From: Saprospiraceae bacterium
GTDB taxonomy: Bacteria > Bacteroidota > Bacteroidia > Chitinophagales > Saprospiraceae
Assembly (NCBI GenBank): GCA_016718205.1
Contig: JADKEB010000033.1
Location: forward strand, 372,001 to 436,000
Length of the DNA: 64,000 nt
Direction: 5' to 3'
Under the pieces are notes generated by a model. It was not told the DNA's origin. It made no database searches and saw only the letters and a program-made list of their open reading frames with translations. A program made the translations under genes and the position numbers. This document shows positions 1-8,941 of this stretch, piece after piece; within the stretch, counting starts at the first letter, position 1, and every line of letters begins with the position of its first letter.

Positions 1-1527
1 GCCCCTGAAGTAGATATTTTAAAAGTTGGCGGCAACTTAAAAATTATCTGGAAACATACCAATCCCAAAGATGTAGCACGTTGGGTATTTTACTATAAAC
101 ATGGAGCTCAATGGAACTATAATATTTCAGGAAATAGTATTTCATCCGATAGTATTCCTGCGTATATAGTAAATAGTGCCTTGTTAAAAAGGAGTGATCC
201 AAAATCAATGACCAGAGTGGAAGACGTTGTCATCCCTTTAGACAGTATCGCTGTTTCGGTTGTGGACCGTTTTGGCAACGAAAGCGCGTTAGCATTCAGG
301 AAGGTGTCAGGCTTCACTATCACCGATGCTCCTACTTTAGCTGAGATCATGTCAAAATATGGTATCGATAAAACAAAATCAACCTTGCCGAAACCAATTG
401 TTACACCAGGGATTGATCTCCTAGTCACCGATCATATTGATCTGATAAAAGGAAAAAAGGTAGGTCTGATTACCAATCCTTCTGCTGTCGGAGCTGATTT
501 AAGAAGTAGTATAGACATCCTCGCCGGTACTGACGGAGTAAACCTTGTGGCGCTGTTTGGAGCTGAACATGGTGTCAGAGGTGCTACTCAAGGCAGGACT
601 TTTGAAGATGGCGCAGTTGATCCTATCACGGGCATACCAGTATATAGCATGTATGGACATTCGTTTGCGCCCAAAAAAGAATGGTTAAAAGGCCTTGACG
701 TTCTCATATTTGATATTCAGGGTGTAGGATCAGCTTGGTACACCTATAAGTATTCCATGTCATTTGCCATGCAGGCATGTGCAGCTGCTGGCATTCCATT
801 TATCGTCCTTGACAGACCAAACCCGTTGGGAGGTATTGTGGTGGAAGGTCCCCTGCACGATACAGTAAGTATATTCCGCCACCCTCTTCCGCTAAGGCAC
901 GGAATGACTTATGGAGAATTGGCCACTATGTGGAATGAAACAGAAGGTTATGTTGCCGATCTTAAAGTTATTAAAATGAAAGGCTGGAGAAGAAATATGA
1001 TGTGGAATGAAACCGGACTTTTATGGGTGATGCCGTCTCCCAATATGGGAACCCTTGAAACCGCCATTGTCTATCCCGGACAGTGTTTGTTTGAAAGGAC
1101 CAATATCTCTGAAGGAAGAGGTACTACAAAACCATTTTTAATGACGGGTGCTACGTGGATTGATGCAGAAAAATCAGCTTCTGATCTCAACATCAGGGGT
1201 ATCAAAGGTGCGGTATTCAGGCCTGTTCATTTCATTCCGGAAAATACAACGACTGTTTCCAACCCGCGCAGAAAACCATGGAATAAAATGAGTCATGGTG
1301 TAGAGGTTATAGTGACTGACCCTGTAGCTTTCAGATCAGTAGAAACAGCCGTGCATACTTTTGATGCCTATCGTAAAACCAATTCTGATTCACTTGTTTG
1401 GTCTCCGCCATCAGTTATAAAAAAATTGGAAACATCAGGAGCAACTGTTGAGGCAATCTTAAAGGAATGCCAGAATCAGGTAAGTGAATTCTTAAAAATC
1501 AGGCAGAAATATCTTTTGTACCGATAA
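1..1527 (+). CDS. Glycosidase-tail/NamZ (DUF1343) fusion, 5' partial
   Basis: The reading frame is open from the first base, so the gene starts before the window; 508 codons are visible. Residues about 1-110 look like the fibronectin-like tail of GHL10/DUF187 glycosyl-hydrolase-like proteins. Residues about 137-505 are a DUF1343 (GH171, NamZ) domain. That family removes terminal N-acetylmuramic acid from peptidoglycan fragments. Visible motifs are GLITNP (155-160), GAEHGVRG (187-194), DRPNPLGG (271-278), a PSPN segment and SEGRGTTKPF (about 370-379). The usual DIQDVG-R-YTY motif reads DIQGVGSAWYTY here, so two normally conserved positions differ. A lipoprotein amidase follows 91 bp downstream, which suggests a muropeptide-scavenging operon. 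The NamZ assignment is firm. The fusion to a glycosidase is inferred, because the N-terminal part lies outside the window. Confidence 0.85.
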   Translation, partial: APEVDILKVGGNLKIIWKHTNPKDVARWVFYYKHGAQWNYNISGNSISSDSIPAYIVNSALLKRSDPKSMTRVEDVVIPLDSIAVSVVDRFGNESALAFRKVSGFTITDAPTLAEIMSKYGIDKTKSTLPKPIVTPGIDLLVTDHIDLIKGKKVGLITNPSAVGADLRSSIDILAGTDGVNLVALFGAEHGVRGATQGRTFEDGAVDPITGIPVYSMYGHSFAPKKEWLKGLDVLIFDIQGVGSAWYTYKYSMSFAMQACAAAGIPFIVLDRPNPLGGIVVEGPLHDTVSIFRHPLPLRHGMTYGELATMWNETEGYVADLKVIKMKGWRRNMMWNETGLLWVMPSPNMGTLETAIVYPGQCLFERTNISEGRGTTKPFLMTGATWIDAEKSASDLNIRGIKGAVFRPVHFIPENTTTVSNPRRKPWNKMSHGVEVIVTDPVAFRSVETAVHTFDAYRKTNSDSLVWSPPSVIKKLETSGATVEAILKECQNQVSEFLKIRQKYLLYR

Positions 1528-1618
1528 AACGAGTGGGCACGGCTACCGTTGACCAAAGATAATGATCTGACCACAGAAAACAGGCACTTGCACAGTACCA
1601 CACTAAAATTTTAAACAA

Positions 1619-4129
1619 ATGATCAACCTAAAAATATTTACCAATGTAAGGATAAGCTGCATTGTTCTGGCACTCATACTATCAGCATGTAAAACTCAGA
1701 AGAAGGTTACAGTTGAACCTGTTCCACAAGTTGCGGCACAGAGTATCGTTTTTTTCTTTACCGAATCAGGATTATCTTTATTAAAGGAGGCAGTAGATAC
1801 AGCTCATGCCAATCAGCAAAAAATTTTTATGGTGATACGTTTGCCTGAGAAAACAGATCAAGACACAAGTATTTCACATGACTATCAGATGTCCAATCTT
1901 AAAAAACAAGTTCGCCAACTTGTCACTAACTATAATATTGATGGTCTTGGTATCTATGTTTCTGATCATGCTCGGGAAATGATAGAATATTTGTCAGTAG
2001 AAACCATGTTGCTGAAGCCATATCTTGTGAATTTTGTAATATGGTCAGAAGAAAAAGAGCACAAAATTGCAAAAAAATATCTTGATGAAGGGATTATTGA
2101 CCTGATGGTACCGGAAAATAAAATCGAAAGGAAAACTTCTGCATTTCATAAAGGCCAGACCATTCTCCAACCCAATCTAAAAAAGATTCAGCCACAACAA
2201 GTCATCAGACTTGACATGTCGCTTTTTTTGCAAGGAATTCCTGGCGGCAGAAAAATATATATCGGTAAAAACAAAAAAAATCTGATAACGGATTCAGAAG
2301 GATGTATCCACTTTATATCTGAAAAAGCGGACACGCTGGATCTAGTCATGGACTCAGTATCACTGCGTTTGGCTACATCAGACTGGCAGGTTCCATATAG
2401 TTATTCAGTAGGCGTCGATGGCAAGACTTTCAGGAAATCTCCATGGGTTGAATTTCGCAGAATGCCTGAAGGAAACACTAACATCGAAGAGTATGATCTG
2501 CTGTGTAAAACGGATTATCCCTCACAAGTATGGATCGATGGAACTTCAGTAAAACAGTACAAGACCGGTATATTTTTTAAAAAGGTCAAATTTGCTGAAG
2601 GAGCAAACCGTATAAGGGCAACTGTTATGAATAAAGACTCACAGACGGTTTGTTATGAACAGGAATTCATATATACAAAAAGTGAAAAAGCACGAAATGT
2701 TTTTCCATTGTGGATAGATAAAAAAAGCGTGGAGCCGGCATCAGACAAGGAGTTGCTTTCGGATGACAGGGTTAGAGTGAGTTTTCAGGGCTCAAGAGGT
2801 CAGGAGGGGTATTTAAAAATAATGCCTGGAAAAAAAAGGCTTAAATGTTCCCGGGAAGATTTTGAAGACTACTCTGTTTACAGGGCTGATCTTTACCTGA
2901 ATCAACTAACTGTAGACAAAGTGTATCATTTAGCGGCGGAAATTTTAACTTCACAAGGCTCCGAAAAAATTCATCTGGATTTACAAAATACTTTAAAAAT
3001 TAAGGGAATAGAAGAATACCCTCTTGTCAAAGTAAAAAATGAACATTCCCGACTGACATACAATCTGGCTGCACCAAGATTAGGTGGACCGATAAGAGCT
3101 GAGCTAAGCCCCGGAGTCATGTTGAAGACCAGCGGTAGAATTGGCGACTATTACAGAATAAGACTCAGCAGTATCGAAAGCGGATTTATTCATAAAGATG
3201 ATGTAGTATTAATGCCTGCAGAATCCGTGGTACCATCATACCATATTACCACTATGTCGTGCGGACCAGCGACCGACGCAGATTTATTGACCATTCCATA
3301 TCCGGAAAATGTTCCGTATGAGATATTTGCAGATCCTGATCAGAAGCGTATCGTGTTAACACTTTATGGTGTGCAGACCGCCAGTACATGGGTCACCCAC
3401 CTGAACAACAGGAAAATCATAGACCGGATAACCTGGCTGCAAACTACCCCTGAAACATATCAGATATTTATAAATCTCAGGTCATCGACTATTTGGGGCT
3501 ATGATTTGCTTCAGGATGGAAAGAGGCTAATTCTAAAAGTGAAGTATCCGCCGGTGTATGATATAACAAATATAAGACCTCTCACAGGAGTAAAAATTGC
3601 TATTGAAGCGGGGCATGGTGGTTCCAATACCGGTGCTATTGGATTGTCAGGACTTCCTGAAAAAGAAATAAACCTCGACTTGTCTTTTAGACTTGGAGAA
3701 CTTTGTAAATCGATGGGTGCAGATGTTTTACAGGTTCGCGATGCTGATGTTGACATGAGCTTGCTGGCGAAGCGGGATAAAGCTGTAAAGTGGGATCCTG
3801 ATATTTTAGTAAGCATACATGCGAATGCCGGGGGGCGTGGATATCTTTCAGTTGCAGGGACAAGTACCTATTGGCATAATCCTTTCTGGGCGCCTCTGGC
3901 TGCAAAAATTTATGACAGACTGCTTGAACTTGACCTGAAGGAATTTGGCGTTGTTGGATCTTTTAATTACACCGTAACGCGAACATCTCAAATTCCTTCT
4001 GTTCTTGTTGAGCAGGCGTTTATGTCTCATGCAGAAGACGAAGAAAAATTGGCTGACCCTGAGTTCAGACAACAGATGGCGCAAAAAATTCAGGCAGGAC
4101 TGATAGATTATCTAAAAGCCAGTAAATAA
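1619..4129 (+). CDS. N-acetylmuramoyl-L-alanine amidase lipoprotein (AmiC/Amidase_3)
   Basis: An 836-residue protein with a lipoprotein signal ending LSAC at Cys24, so it probably sits in the periplasm or outer membrane. Residues about 43-170 resemble a degenerate GHL10-like barrel (for example NYNIDGLGIY). Residues about 480-525 look SH3-like and about 565-640 look AMIN-like. The C-terminal 180 residues are a zinc amidase of the Amidase_3 family. The zinc ligands and catalytic residues fit IEAGHGG (His near 666), the Glu of EKEINLDLS, the His of LVSIHANA and the Glu of VLVEQAF. The family cleaves the bond between MurNAc and the stem peptide. It is much longer than a typical AmiC because of the N-terminal modules. 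Placed after the NamZ gene, it suggests joint breakdown of peptidoglycan fragments. Confidence 0.88.
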   Translation: MINLKIFTNVRISCIVLALILSACKTQKKVTVEPVPQVAAQSIVFFFTESGLSLLKEAVDTAHANQQKIFMVIRLPEKTDQDTSISHDYQMSNLKKQVRQLVTNYNIDGLGIYVSDHAREMIEYLSVETMLLKPYLVNFVIWSEEKEHKIAKKYLDEGIIDLMVPENKIERKTSAFHKGQTILQPNLKKIQPQQVIRLDMSLFLQGIPGGRKIYIGKNKKNLITDSEGCIHFISEKADTLDLVMDSVSLRLATSDWQVPYSYSVGVDGKTFRKSPWVEFRRMPEGNTNIEEYDLLCKTDYPSQVWIDGTSVKQYKTGIFFKKVKFAEGANRIRATVMNKDSQTVCYEQEFIYTKSEKARNVFPLWIDKKSVEPASDKELLSDDRVRVSFQGSRGQEGYLKIMPGKKRLKCSREDFEDYSVYRADLYLNQLTVDKVYHLAAEILTSQGSEKIHLDLQNTLKIKGIEEYPLVKVKNEHSRLTYNLAAPRLGGPIRAELSPGVMLKTSGRIGDYYRIRLSSIESGFIHKDDVVLMPAESVVPSYHITTMSCGPATDADLLTIPYPENVPYEIFADPDQKRIVLTLYGVQTASTWVTHLNNRKIIDRITWLQTTPETYQIFINLRSSTIWGYDLLQDGKRLILKVKYPPVYDITNIRPLTGVKIAIEAGHGGSNTGAIGLSGLPEKEINLDLSFRLGELCKSMGADVLQVRDADVDMSLLAKRDKAVKWDPDILVSIHANAGGRGYLSVAGTSTYWHNPFWAPLAAKIYDRLLELDLKEFGVVGSFNYTVTRTSQIPSVLVEQAFMSHAEDEEKLADPEFRQQMAQKIQAGLIDYLKASK

Positions 4130-4286
4130 ATAAATATGATTAACAGGTCTTGCTGAAGAAATGGGATGTCTTAAACCTTCATCCGTGGATAAACTTTTTG
4201 TCATAAAGTTTTTATTTTCAAAATATTTTTCGTATATTCGTCCTTGATAGACTTTAATTTTTAATTAGCCATAAATCGATATTGTT

Positions 4287-4709
4287 ATGATGAACTTAGA
4301 AGTACGTTCGATTATGACGAAAGATCCGGTGACTGCCCACCCAAACCAGTCAATTGATGATCTTTCTCAATTTTTTTTGGAATCAGAATTCCAACAGTTA
4401 CCGGTAGTGGATCACGGAAAATTAGTAGGCCTGATCACCTCTTCAGACGTGTTGAAAATCTCCAGGTTCAATCTTGAAAACGACCTAAAAGTCAAAGATG
4501 TGATGACATCAAAAGTTGTCAGAATCACACCTAAAGACAAAGTAGGTACAGCAGCAGAATTATTTGCTGACAAAAGATTTAAAATGATACCTGTGGTAAA
4601 TCTGGACAATGAACTGAAAGGCATTGTGACGGCATTTGATGTGATCAGATGTGCATTTAACGAAGAGTATGCACAGCCTATTTTGTATCAGGATGTGTTT
4701 ACGCATTAA
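4287..4709 (+). CDS. Tandem CBS-domain protein
   Basis: A 140-residue protein made of two CBS domains (about 7-60 and 70-125), each with the hallmark pattern of a MTKDPVTA/VMTSKVV-type start and an LVGLIT or LKGIVT strand followed by a DV helix. Stand-alone CBS pairs bind adenine nucleotides and act as energy-sensing or regulatory modules, but the partner here is unknown. There is no signal peptide, so it is cytoplasmic. The gene is monocistronic, with 150-200 bp gaps on both sides. Two adjacent ATG codons are possible starts and neither has a clear Shine-Dalgarno site. Confidence 0.88.
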   Translation: MMNLEVRSIMTKDPVTAHPNQSIDDLSQFFLESEFQQLPVVDHGKLVGLITSSDVLKISRFNLENDLKVKDVMTSKVVRITPKDKVGTAAELFADKRFKMIPVVNLDNELKGIVTAFDVIRCAFNEEYAQPILYQDVFTH

Positions 4710-4913
4710 TCATTTAAACAATAACGCCTATTGAATAATTTTACATTTTAACACATTTATAAGTTGGGTATTTATTGTTACTTTAATGGCGTCTTTCAGT
4801 AAGATGTGCAGATTTTTAATGTAAAGCTTCGCGTTAAACTTATCTTAATTTGTTGTTTCTAAAAGCAACATGTATGCCTTTATGCCCGTTAAGGAATAAG
4901 TAAAGAAATACAT

Positions 4914-7256
4914 ATGAAGTTATATATTCTGGCTTTTACCATATTGGTTTCAGGCTTCAGTACCCTTTCAACAGCTCAAAATATAGTCATCAGCGGATAT
5001 GTAGAAGATGGAGGAACCGGAGAAAAACTCATCGGAGCCAACATATTTATACCTTCTCTTGCTATCGGAACTGTAACCAACACCTATGGGTTTTATTCAA
5101 TTACTGTGCCCGTTTCTTCAAATCTGGATCTTGTATTTTCATACATTGGATACAATAATGAAAATAAGACAATAGATGTCACCAAAGACGTAAAAGTTGA
5201 TGTAAGCCTCAAAGCAGAAATCCAGCTGGAAACCATAGAAATCATCGCCGGCAAGGAAAGGAAAATCGAGCGTGAAACGCAGATGAGTGTGGCAGAAATC
5301 CCCATAAAACAAATCAAAAAAGTACCGGCATTATTGGGTGAAGTAGATTTACTGCGAGTATTGCAGCTACTACCAGGGGTACAGTCAGGAGGAGAAGGTC
5401 AAAGCGGATTTTATGTTCGTGGAGGCAGTCCGGACCAGAATTTGATTTTGCTTGATGGTGTGCCGGTGTACAATGCTTCACATTTGTTTGGGTTTTTCTC
5501 CGTATTCAATTCAGATGCTATCAAAGATGTAAAATTAATAAAAGGTGGATTTCCGGCTAGATATGGTGGTCGCCTTTCTTCAGTGTTGGATATCAATATG
5601 AAAGAAGGCAACAATAAGGAGTTTCACGGAAATGCATCAGTGGGGCTTGTAGCGTCAAAGTTTACACTCGAAGGCCCGATAAGCAAAGGCAATACTTCTT
5701 TTCTGATTTCGGGAAGGCGCACCTATATTGATGTATTGGCTCAGCCAGTGATAAGAAAAGGATTTGCAGATGATGATACTGACGGCTCGGTAGGGTATTA
5801 CTTTTATGACCTGAATGGAAAAATCAATCACAGGATTTCAGACAGAGACAGATTGTATCTGAGTGTTTATACAGGAAGGGATAAGTTTTATTTTGATCAG
5901 AAAGACAAATCAGGCACAGCCAGAAATTATACAAACACTGGCCTGGGATGGGGCAATATCACTTCGGCATTAAGATGGAACAGAGAGATTTCCAATAAAA
6001 TATTTGCCAATACTACCCTCACTTACAGTCAGTACAAGCTTGACACGAGGGTATTGTCAGGTACAGAATTTCCTTCTTCTTCTGATATAGACGAAATAGG
6101 TATTAAGTATTTGTCAGGTATCCGGGACCTGGCGTTTAAAATTGATCTTGATTATATACCTTCCACCAAGCATTATACTAAAACAGGGGCAAATGTCATA
6201 TACCATCGGTTTGATCCAGGACTATTTACATTGAACCAAAAGAATACTAGAGATAATCTTAACTTCAATACCGAAATCGGACAAAAAGAAGTTTATGCTA
6301 CAGAATTTGCAGCTTATGTCGAAGATGATATTACATTGACAAAAACTACAAAGGTGAATGCAGGATTACATTTTTCAGGATTTGCTGTTCAGGATAAAGT
6401 ATATACTTCGATGCAACCCAGAATAAGTTTCAATCAGGTGATGACGGGCGATATCGGATTTAAGGCTTCTTTTGCGACAATGAGACAGTATATCAACTTA
6501 CTTGCATTTGAAGGTATAGGCTTACCCACAGACTTGTGGTTGCCTACTACAGCGAGGATCAAGCCACAGGACTCATGGCAAGTCGCTTCCGGCTTTGCCA
6601 AAACATTTAAAAATTATGAAGTCAGCCTGGAAGGCTACTACAAAAAGATGAAAAATCTGATTGCATACAAAGATGGTGAAGGGCTTTTTGACCTTTCTGA
6701 CTGGCAGGACAGAGTGACTCAGGGCAATGGTGACTCATATGGATTGGAGTTGTTTTTGCAGAAAAAAGAGGGTCGATTTAGTGGTTGGATAGGCTACACG
6801 CTGTCGTGGTCCAATCGTCAGTTTGATGAGATCAATGATGGTGAAAAATTTCCTTTCAGGTATGACCGTCGGCATGATATATCTCTGGTAGGCATGTATG
6901 ATCTGAGTAAAAAAATCAACCTTGCTGCTACCTGGGTGTATGGAACTGGAAACGGTGTGACATTGACCAATTCATCCTATGGGTCCCCTGCAGGGAATGT
7001 AGAAACCTTTGGACCGCGCAACAGTTACCGCATGCGCCCATACCACAGACTAGATGTGGGTATCAATTTTGTAAAAAAGAAAACCAAATATACAAGAACA
7101 TGGTCAGTCGGTGCCTATAATACCTATGCCAATAACAATCCGTTTTTTGTATATTTTGATACAAGTGTTGATGTTAACAATGTAAAAACCACCAAACTCA
7201 AACAAATTACATTGTTTCCTTTGATACCTTATGTAAACTGGTCCATTGATTTTTGA
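4914..7256 (+). CDS. TonB-dependent receptor with carboxypeptidase-regulatory-like N-domain
   Basis: A 780-residue outer-membrane receptor. It has a signal peptide to about residue 21 (ending STAQ), a CarboxypepD_reg-like beta-sandwich at about 24-110, a plug at about 120-230 (FYVRGGSPDQNLILLDGVPV, then a GGFPARYGGRLSSV stretch), and a beta-barrel ending in the terminal Phe typical of outer-membrane barrels (NWSIDF). The substrate cannot be told from sequence. The next gene is a DUF4249 lipoprotein, a recurrent partner of this receptor class, 16 bp downstream. The two are almost certainly co-transcribed and co-assembled. Length is normal for the family. Confidence 0.93.
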   Translation: MKLYILAFTILVSGFSTLSTAQNIVISGYVEDGGTGEKLIGANIFIPSLAIGTVTNTYGFYSITVPVSSNLDLVFSYIGYNNENKTIDVTKDVKVDVSLKAEIQLETIEIIAGKERKIERETQMSVAEIPIKQIKKVPALLGEVDLLRVLQLLPGVQSGGEGQSGFYVRGGSPDQNLILLDGVPVYNASHLFGFFSVFNSDAIKDVKLIKGGFPARYGGRLSSVLDINMKEGNNKEFHGNASVGLVASKFTLEGPISKGNTSFLISGRRTYIDVLAQPVIRKGFADDDTDGSVGYYFYDLNGKINHRISDRDRLYLSVYTGRDKFYFDQKDKSGTARNYTNTGLGWGNITSALRWNREISNKIFANTTLTYSQYKLDTRVLSGTEFPSSSDIDEIGIKYLSGIRDLAFKIDLDYIPSTKHYTKTGANVIYHRFDPGLFTLNQKNTRDNLNFNTEIGQKEVYATEFAAYVEDDITLTKTTKVNAGLHFSGFAVQDKVYTSMQPRISFNQVMTGDIGFKASFATMRQYINLLAFEGIGLPTDLWLPTTARIKPQDSWQVASGFAKTFKNYEVSLEGYYKKMKNLIAYKDGEGLFDLSDWQDRVTQGNGDSYGLELFLQKKEGRFSGWIGYTLSWSNRQFDEINDGEKFPFRYDRRHDISLVGMYDLSKKINLAATWVYGTGNGVTLTNSSYGSPAGNVETFGPRNSYRMRPYHRLDVGINFVKKKTKYTRTWSVGAYNTYANNNPFFVYFDTSVDVNNVKTTKLKQITLFPLIPYVNWSIDF

Positions 7257-7272
7257 TAAAGTAAAGATAAAA

Positions 7273-8145
7273 ATGAAATCACAATATAAATATCTCCTGG
7301 TGTGTACTTTGATGATGGTAGTATTGTCATCATGTACCGATTTTTTTGAAACAACCCTTACACTCGACCCACCTCCTTTTGAGAAAAAATTAGTCATCAT
7401 AGCAGAAGCAAAAGCAGGAGATTCCACCATACAGATAAAGATTGCTGAAAATTTCGGTATTCTGGATGATAAAAAAGATACTATGGTAGTCAATCCGCAA
7501 CTTACATTTTCAGTAAATGGCATCGAACAAACCGGCAAAACTTATAACAAAGGACTTTTTATCATAAAATTGAACGGACCACTCAAAGCCGGACAAAAAT
7601 GCGATATACAAGCTTCTCACGCGGGATTTAAACCCATCTTTGCTACTCAGACAGTGCCTGCTTTGCTCCCATTAAAAACGCTGAAGTTTGTGGAAAACGG
7701 AGGTATCACACCTGATGGCGACACACGCAGTAAGGTGGATGTAAGTTTTACAGATAGCCTTGGCAAAGATTTTTATGAAGTTGTAGTATTGACAAGATAT
7801 GGAAAAGATCAACCATTCAGAAGTACATACACATCTGTGAACGAACCCGGTTCAGTCGAGTCTGCAAGAGCCAGCGGAGTCTTATTTGGTGATCAGTCAT
7901 TTGATGGACAAGATAAGACCATGAGCTTCCAGTTTTACAGGATAACGGAGCAACAAGCCAAAGGCAATATCCAACTCAGATGGAGAAATGTCTCTGAGTC
8001 ATACTTTAAATACAGTAAAACCGCCAATGTTCACTTTGAAAGCAGAGACAATCCTTTTGCAACACCATCAGATATTTTTACGAATATAGAAGGAGGTCTT
8101 GGATATTTCTTTCTTCATAATCAAAGGACATACAATGTGCCTTAA
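7273..8145 (+). CDS. DUF4249 family lipoprotein, receptor partner
   Basis: The likely start is ATG 7273, giving 290 residues. A longer frame from TTG 7246 overlaps the receptor and lacks a signal peptide at its start. From 7273 there is a clean lipoprotein signal (LLVCTLMMVVLSSC, Cys19). The rest matches DUF4249: N-terminal beta-rich segment and a C-terminal EGGLGYFF motif of the kind that ends family members. Such proteins are surface or periplasmic lipoproteins encoded next to TonB receptors; their biochemical role is not settled. It is somewhat shorter than many family members. Confidence 0.85.
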   Translation: MKSQYKYLLVCTLMMVVLSSCTDFFETTLTLDPPPFEKKLVIIAEAKAGDSTIQIKIAENFGILDDKKDTMVVNPQLTFSVNGIEQTGKTYNKGLFIIKLNGPLKAGQKCDIQASHAGFKPIFATQTVPALLPLKTLKFVENGGITPDGDTRSKVDVSFTDSLGKDFYEVVVLTRYGKDQPFRSTYTSVNEPGSVESARASGVLFGDQSFDGQDKTMSFQFYRITEQQAKGNIQLRWRNVSESYFKYSKTANVHFESRDNPFATPSDIFTNIEGGLGYFFLHNQRTYNVP

Positions 8146-8398
8146 CCCTATATACATGTTTCATTCAGCGTCACGTGTAAAAGGTATTTAGATCAATCGA
8201 GTCTTTAGAAAAAGTCTTTATAGCATTTATGGAAAGATTTAGATGATCTCGATATTCAGTTCAAACAAGGAAAAATCGTTTTGATCCTCATTCAGTTCCA
8301 GCGGGTTATTGTCATAAAAGCTTTAGCTACTTATGGACCATTTAGTACTAATATCTAATATTGCTATTTGTGGAATTTATGACCTATTATTAGGTTAA

Positions 8399-8596
8399 AT
8401 AATACAGGAACGCAATACGACAGTTGCACACTTTAATCCTTTAAGTGAAATAATTTCTGATACAGAAGTTAAAGAGTTTGGTCAACTTTGCATAGATCTT
8501 GCTCAATCTATTCAATGTCCTGAAACTTTGGGCTCAGTGAGTGGGTATAGTCTAACTTTTCCATTAGATATTATAATCCCTAGAGCTGAATTTTAG
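8399..8596 (+). pseudogene. Possible remnant open frame, unknown
   Basis: An open frame of about 65 codons without a start codon, ending at the TAG at 8594-8596. The translation looks protein-like (for example EFGQLCIDLAQSIQCPETL) rather than low-complexity, but no family is recognised. The rest of the 8146-8941 gap upstream of it has stops in all frames. It probably marks the decayed end of a lost gene, directly left of the structured repeat at 8613. This is weakly supported. Confidence 0.25.
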
Positions 8597-8612
8597 CTTA
8601 GCAAAAGACCTA

Positions 8613-8873
8613 AGAGTATGTTTAAACTTTTATCATTTGGCTCCAAGCGGCAAATTTTATTTTATCCAGCGTTATATTTTTCGCCGTACCGCGTCAAGCT
8701 ACGCTTGAGTTTCCGGCTATATTCAGTATTCGCTGCGAGCAGCTGCTCGCAGTTCCTTCTTTATTGAGTAAAGTATTTTACTCAATTCTCGTCACAGACG
8801 AGACCATTCAGTCATCTTGTCCAAAATTAAATTTCCTCACTTTCGCTCAAACATAAAAATTTAAACATACTCT
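8613..8873 (+). mobile_element. 261-bp structured MITE-like repeat, copy 1
   Basis: Starts with AGAGTATGTTTAAA and ends with its inverse TTTAAACATACTCT. It is nearly identical, in opposite orientation and with exactly the same 261-bp length, to 29334-29594. Inside are a perfect 20-bp palindrome at 8733-8752 built on GAGCAGCTGCTC, a TCAAGC/GCTTGA hairpin, an ATTGAGTAAA/TTTACTCAAT hairpin and a CTCGTC/GACGAG hairpin. It has no coding capacity. Terminal inverted repeats and dispersed copies fit a miniature inverted-repeat transposable element; the dense hairpins suggest a structured transcript. No target duplication is obvious. Confidence 0.8.
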
Positions 8874-8941
8874 AAGTGAATATTAGGATTTAGGTTCTTA
8901 GTACAAGAATAAATTCCTGAATTCGTGTTACAATTCAAATA

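Noticed and set aside
7246..7272. TTG start for the DUF4249 gene
   Set aside because: It overlaps the receptor gene and puts a charged stretch before the lipoprotein signal; ATG 7273 gives a normal signal.
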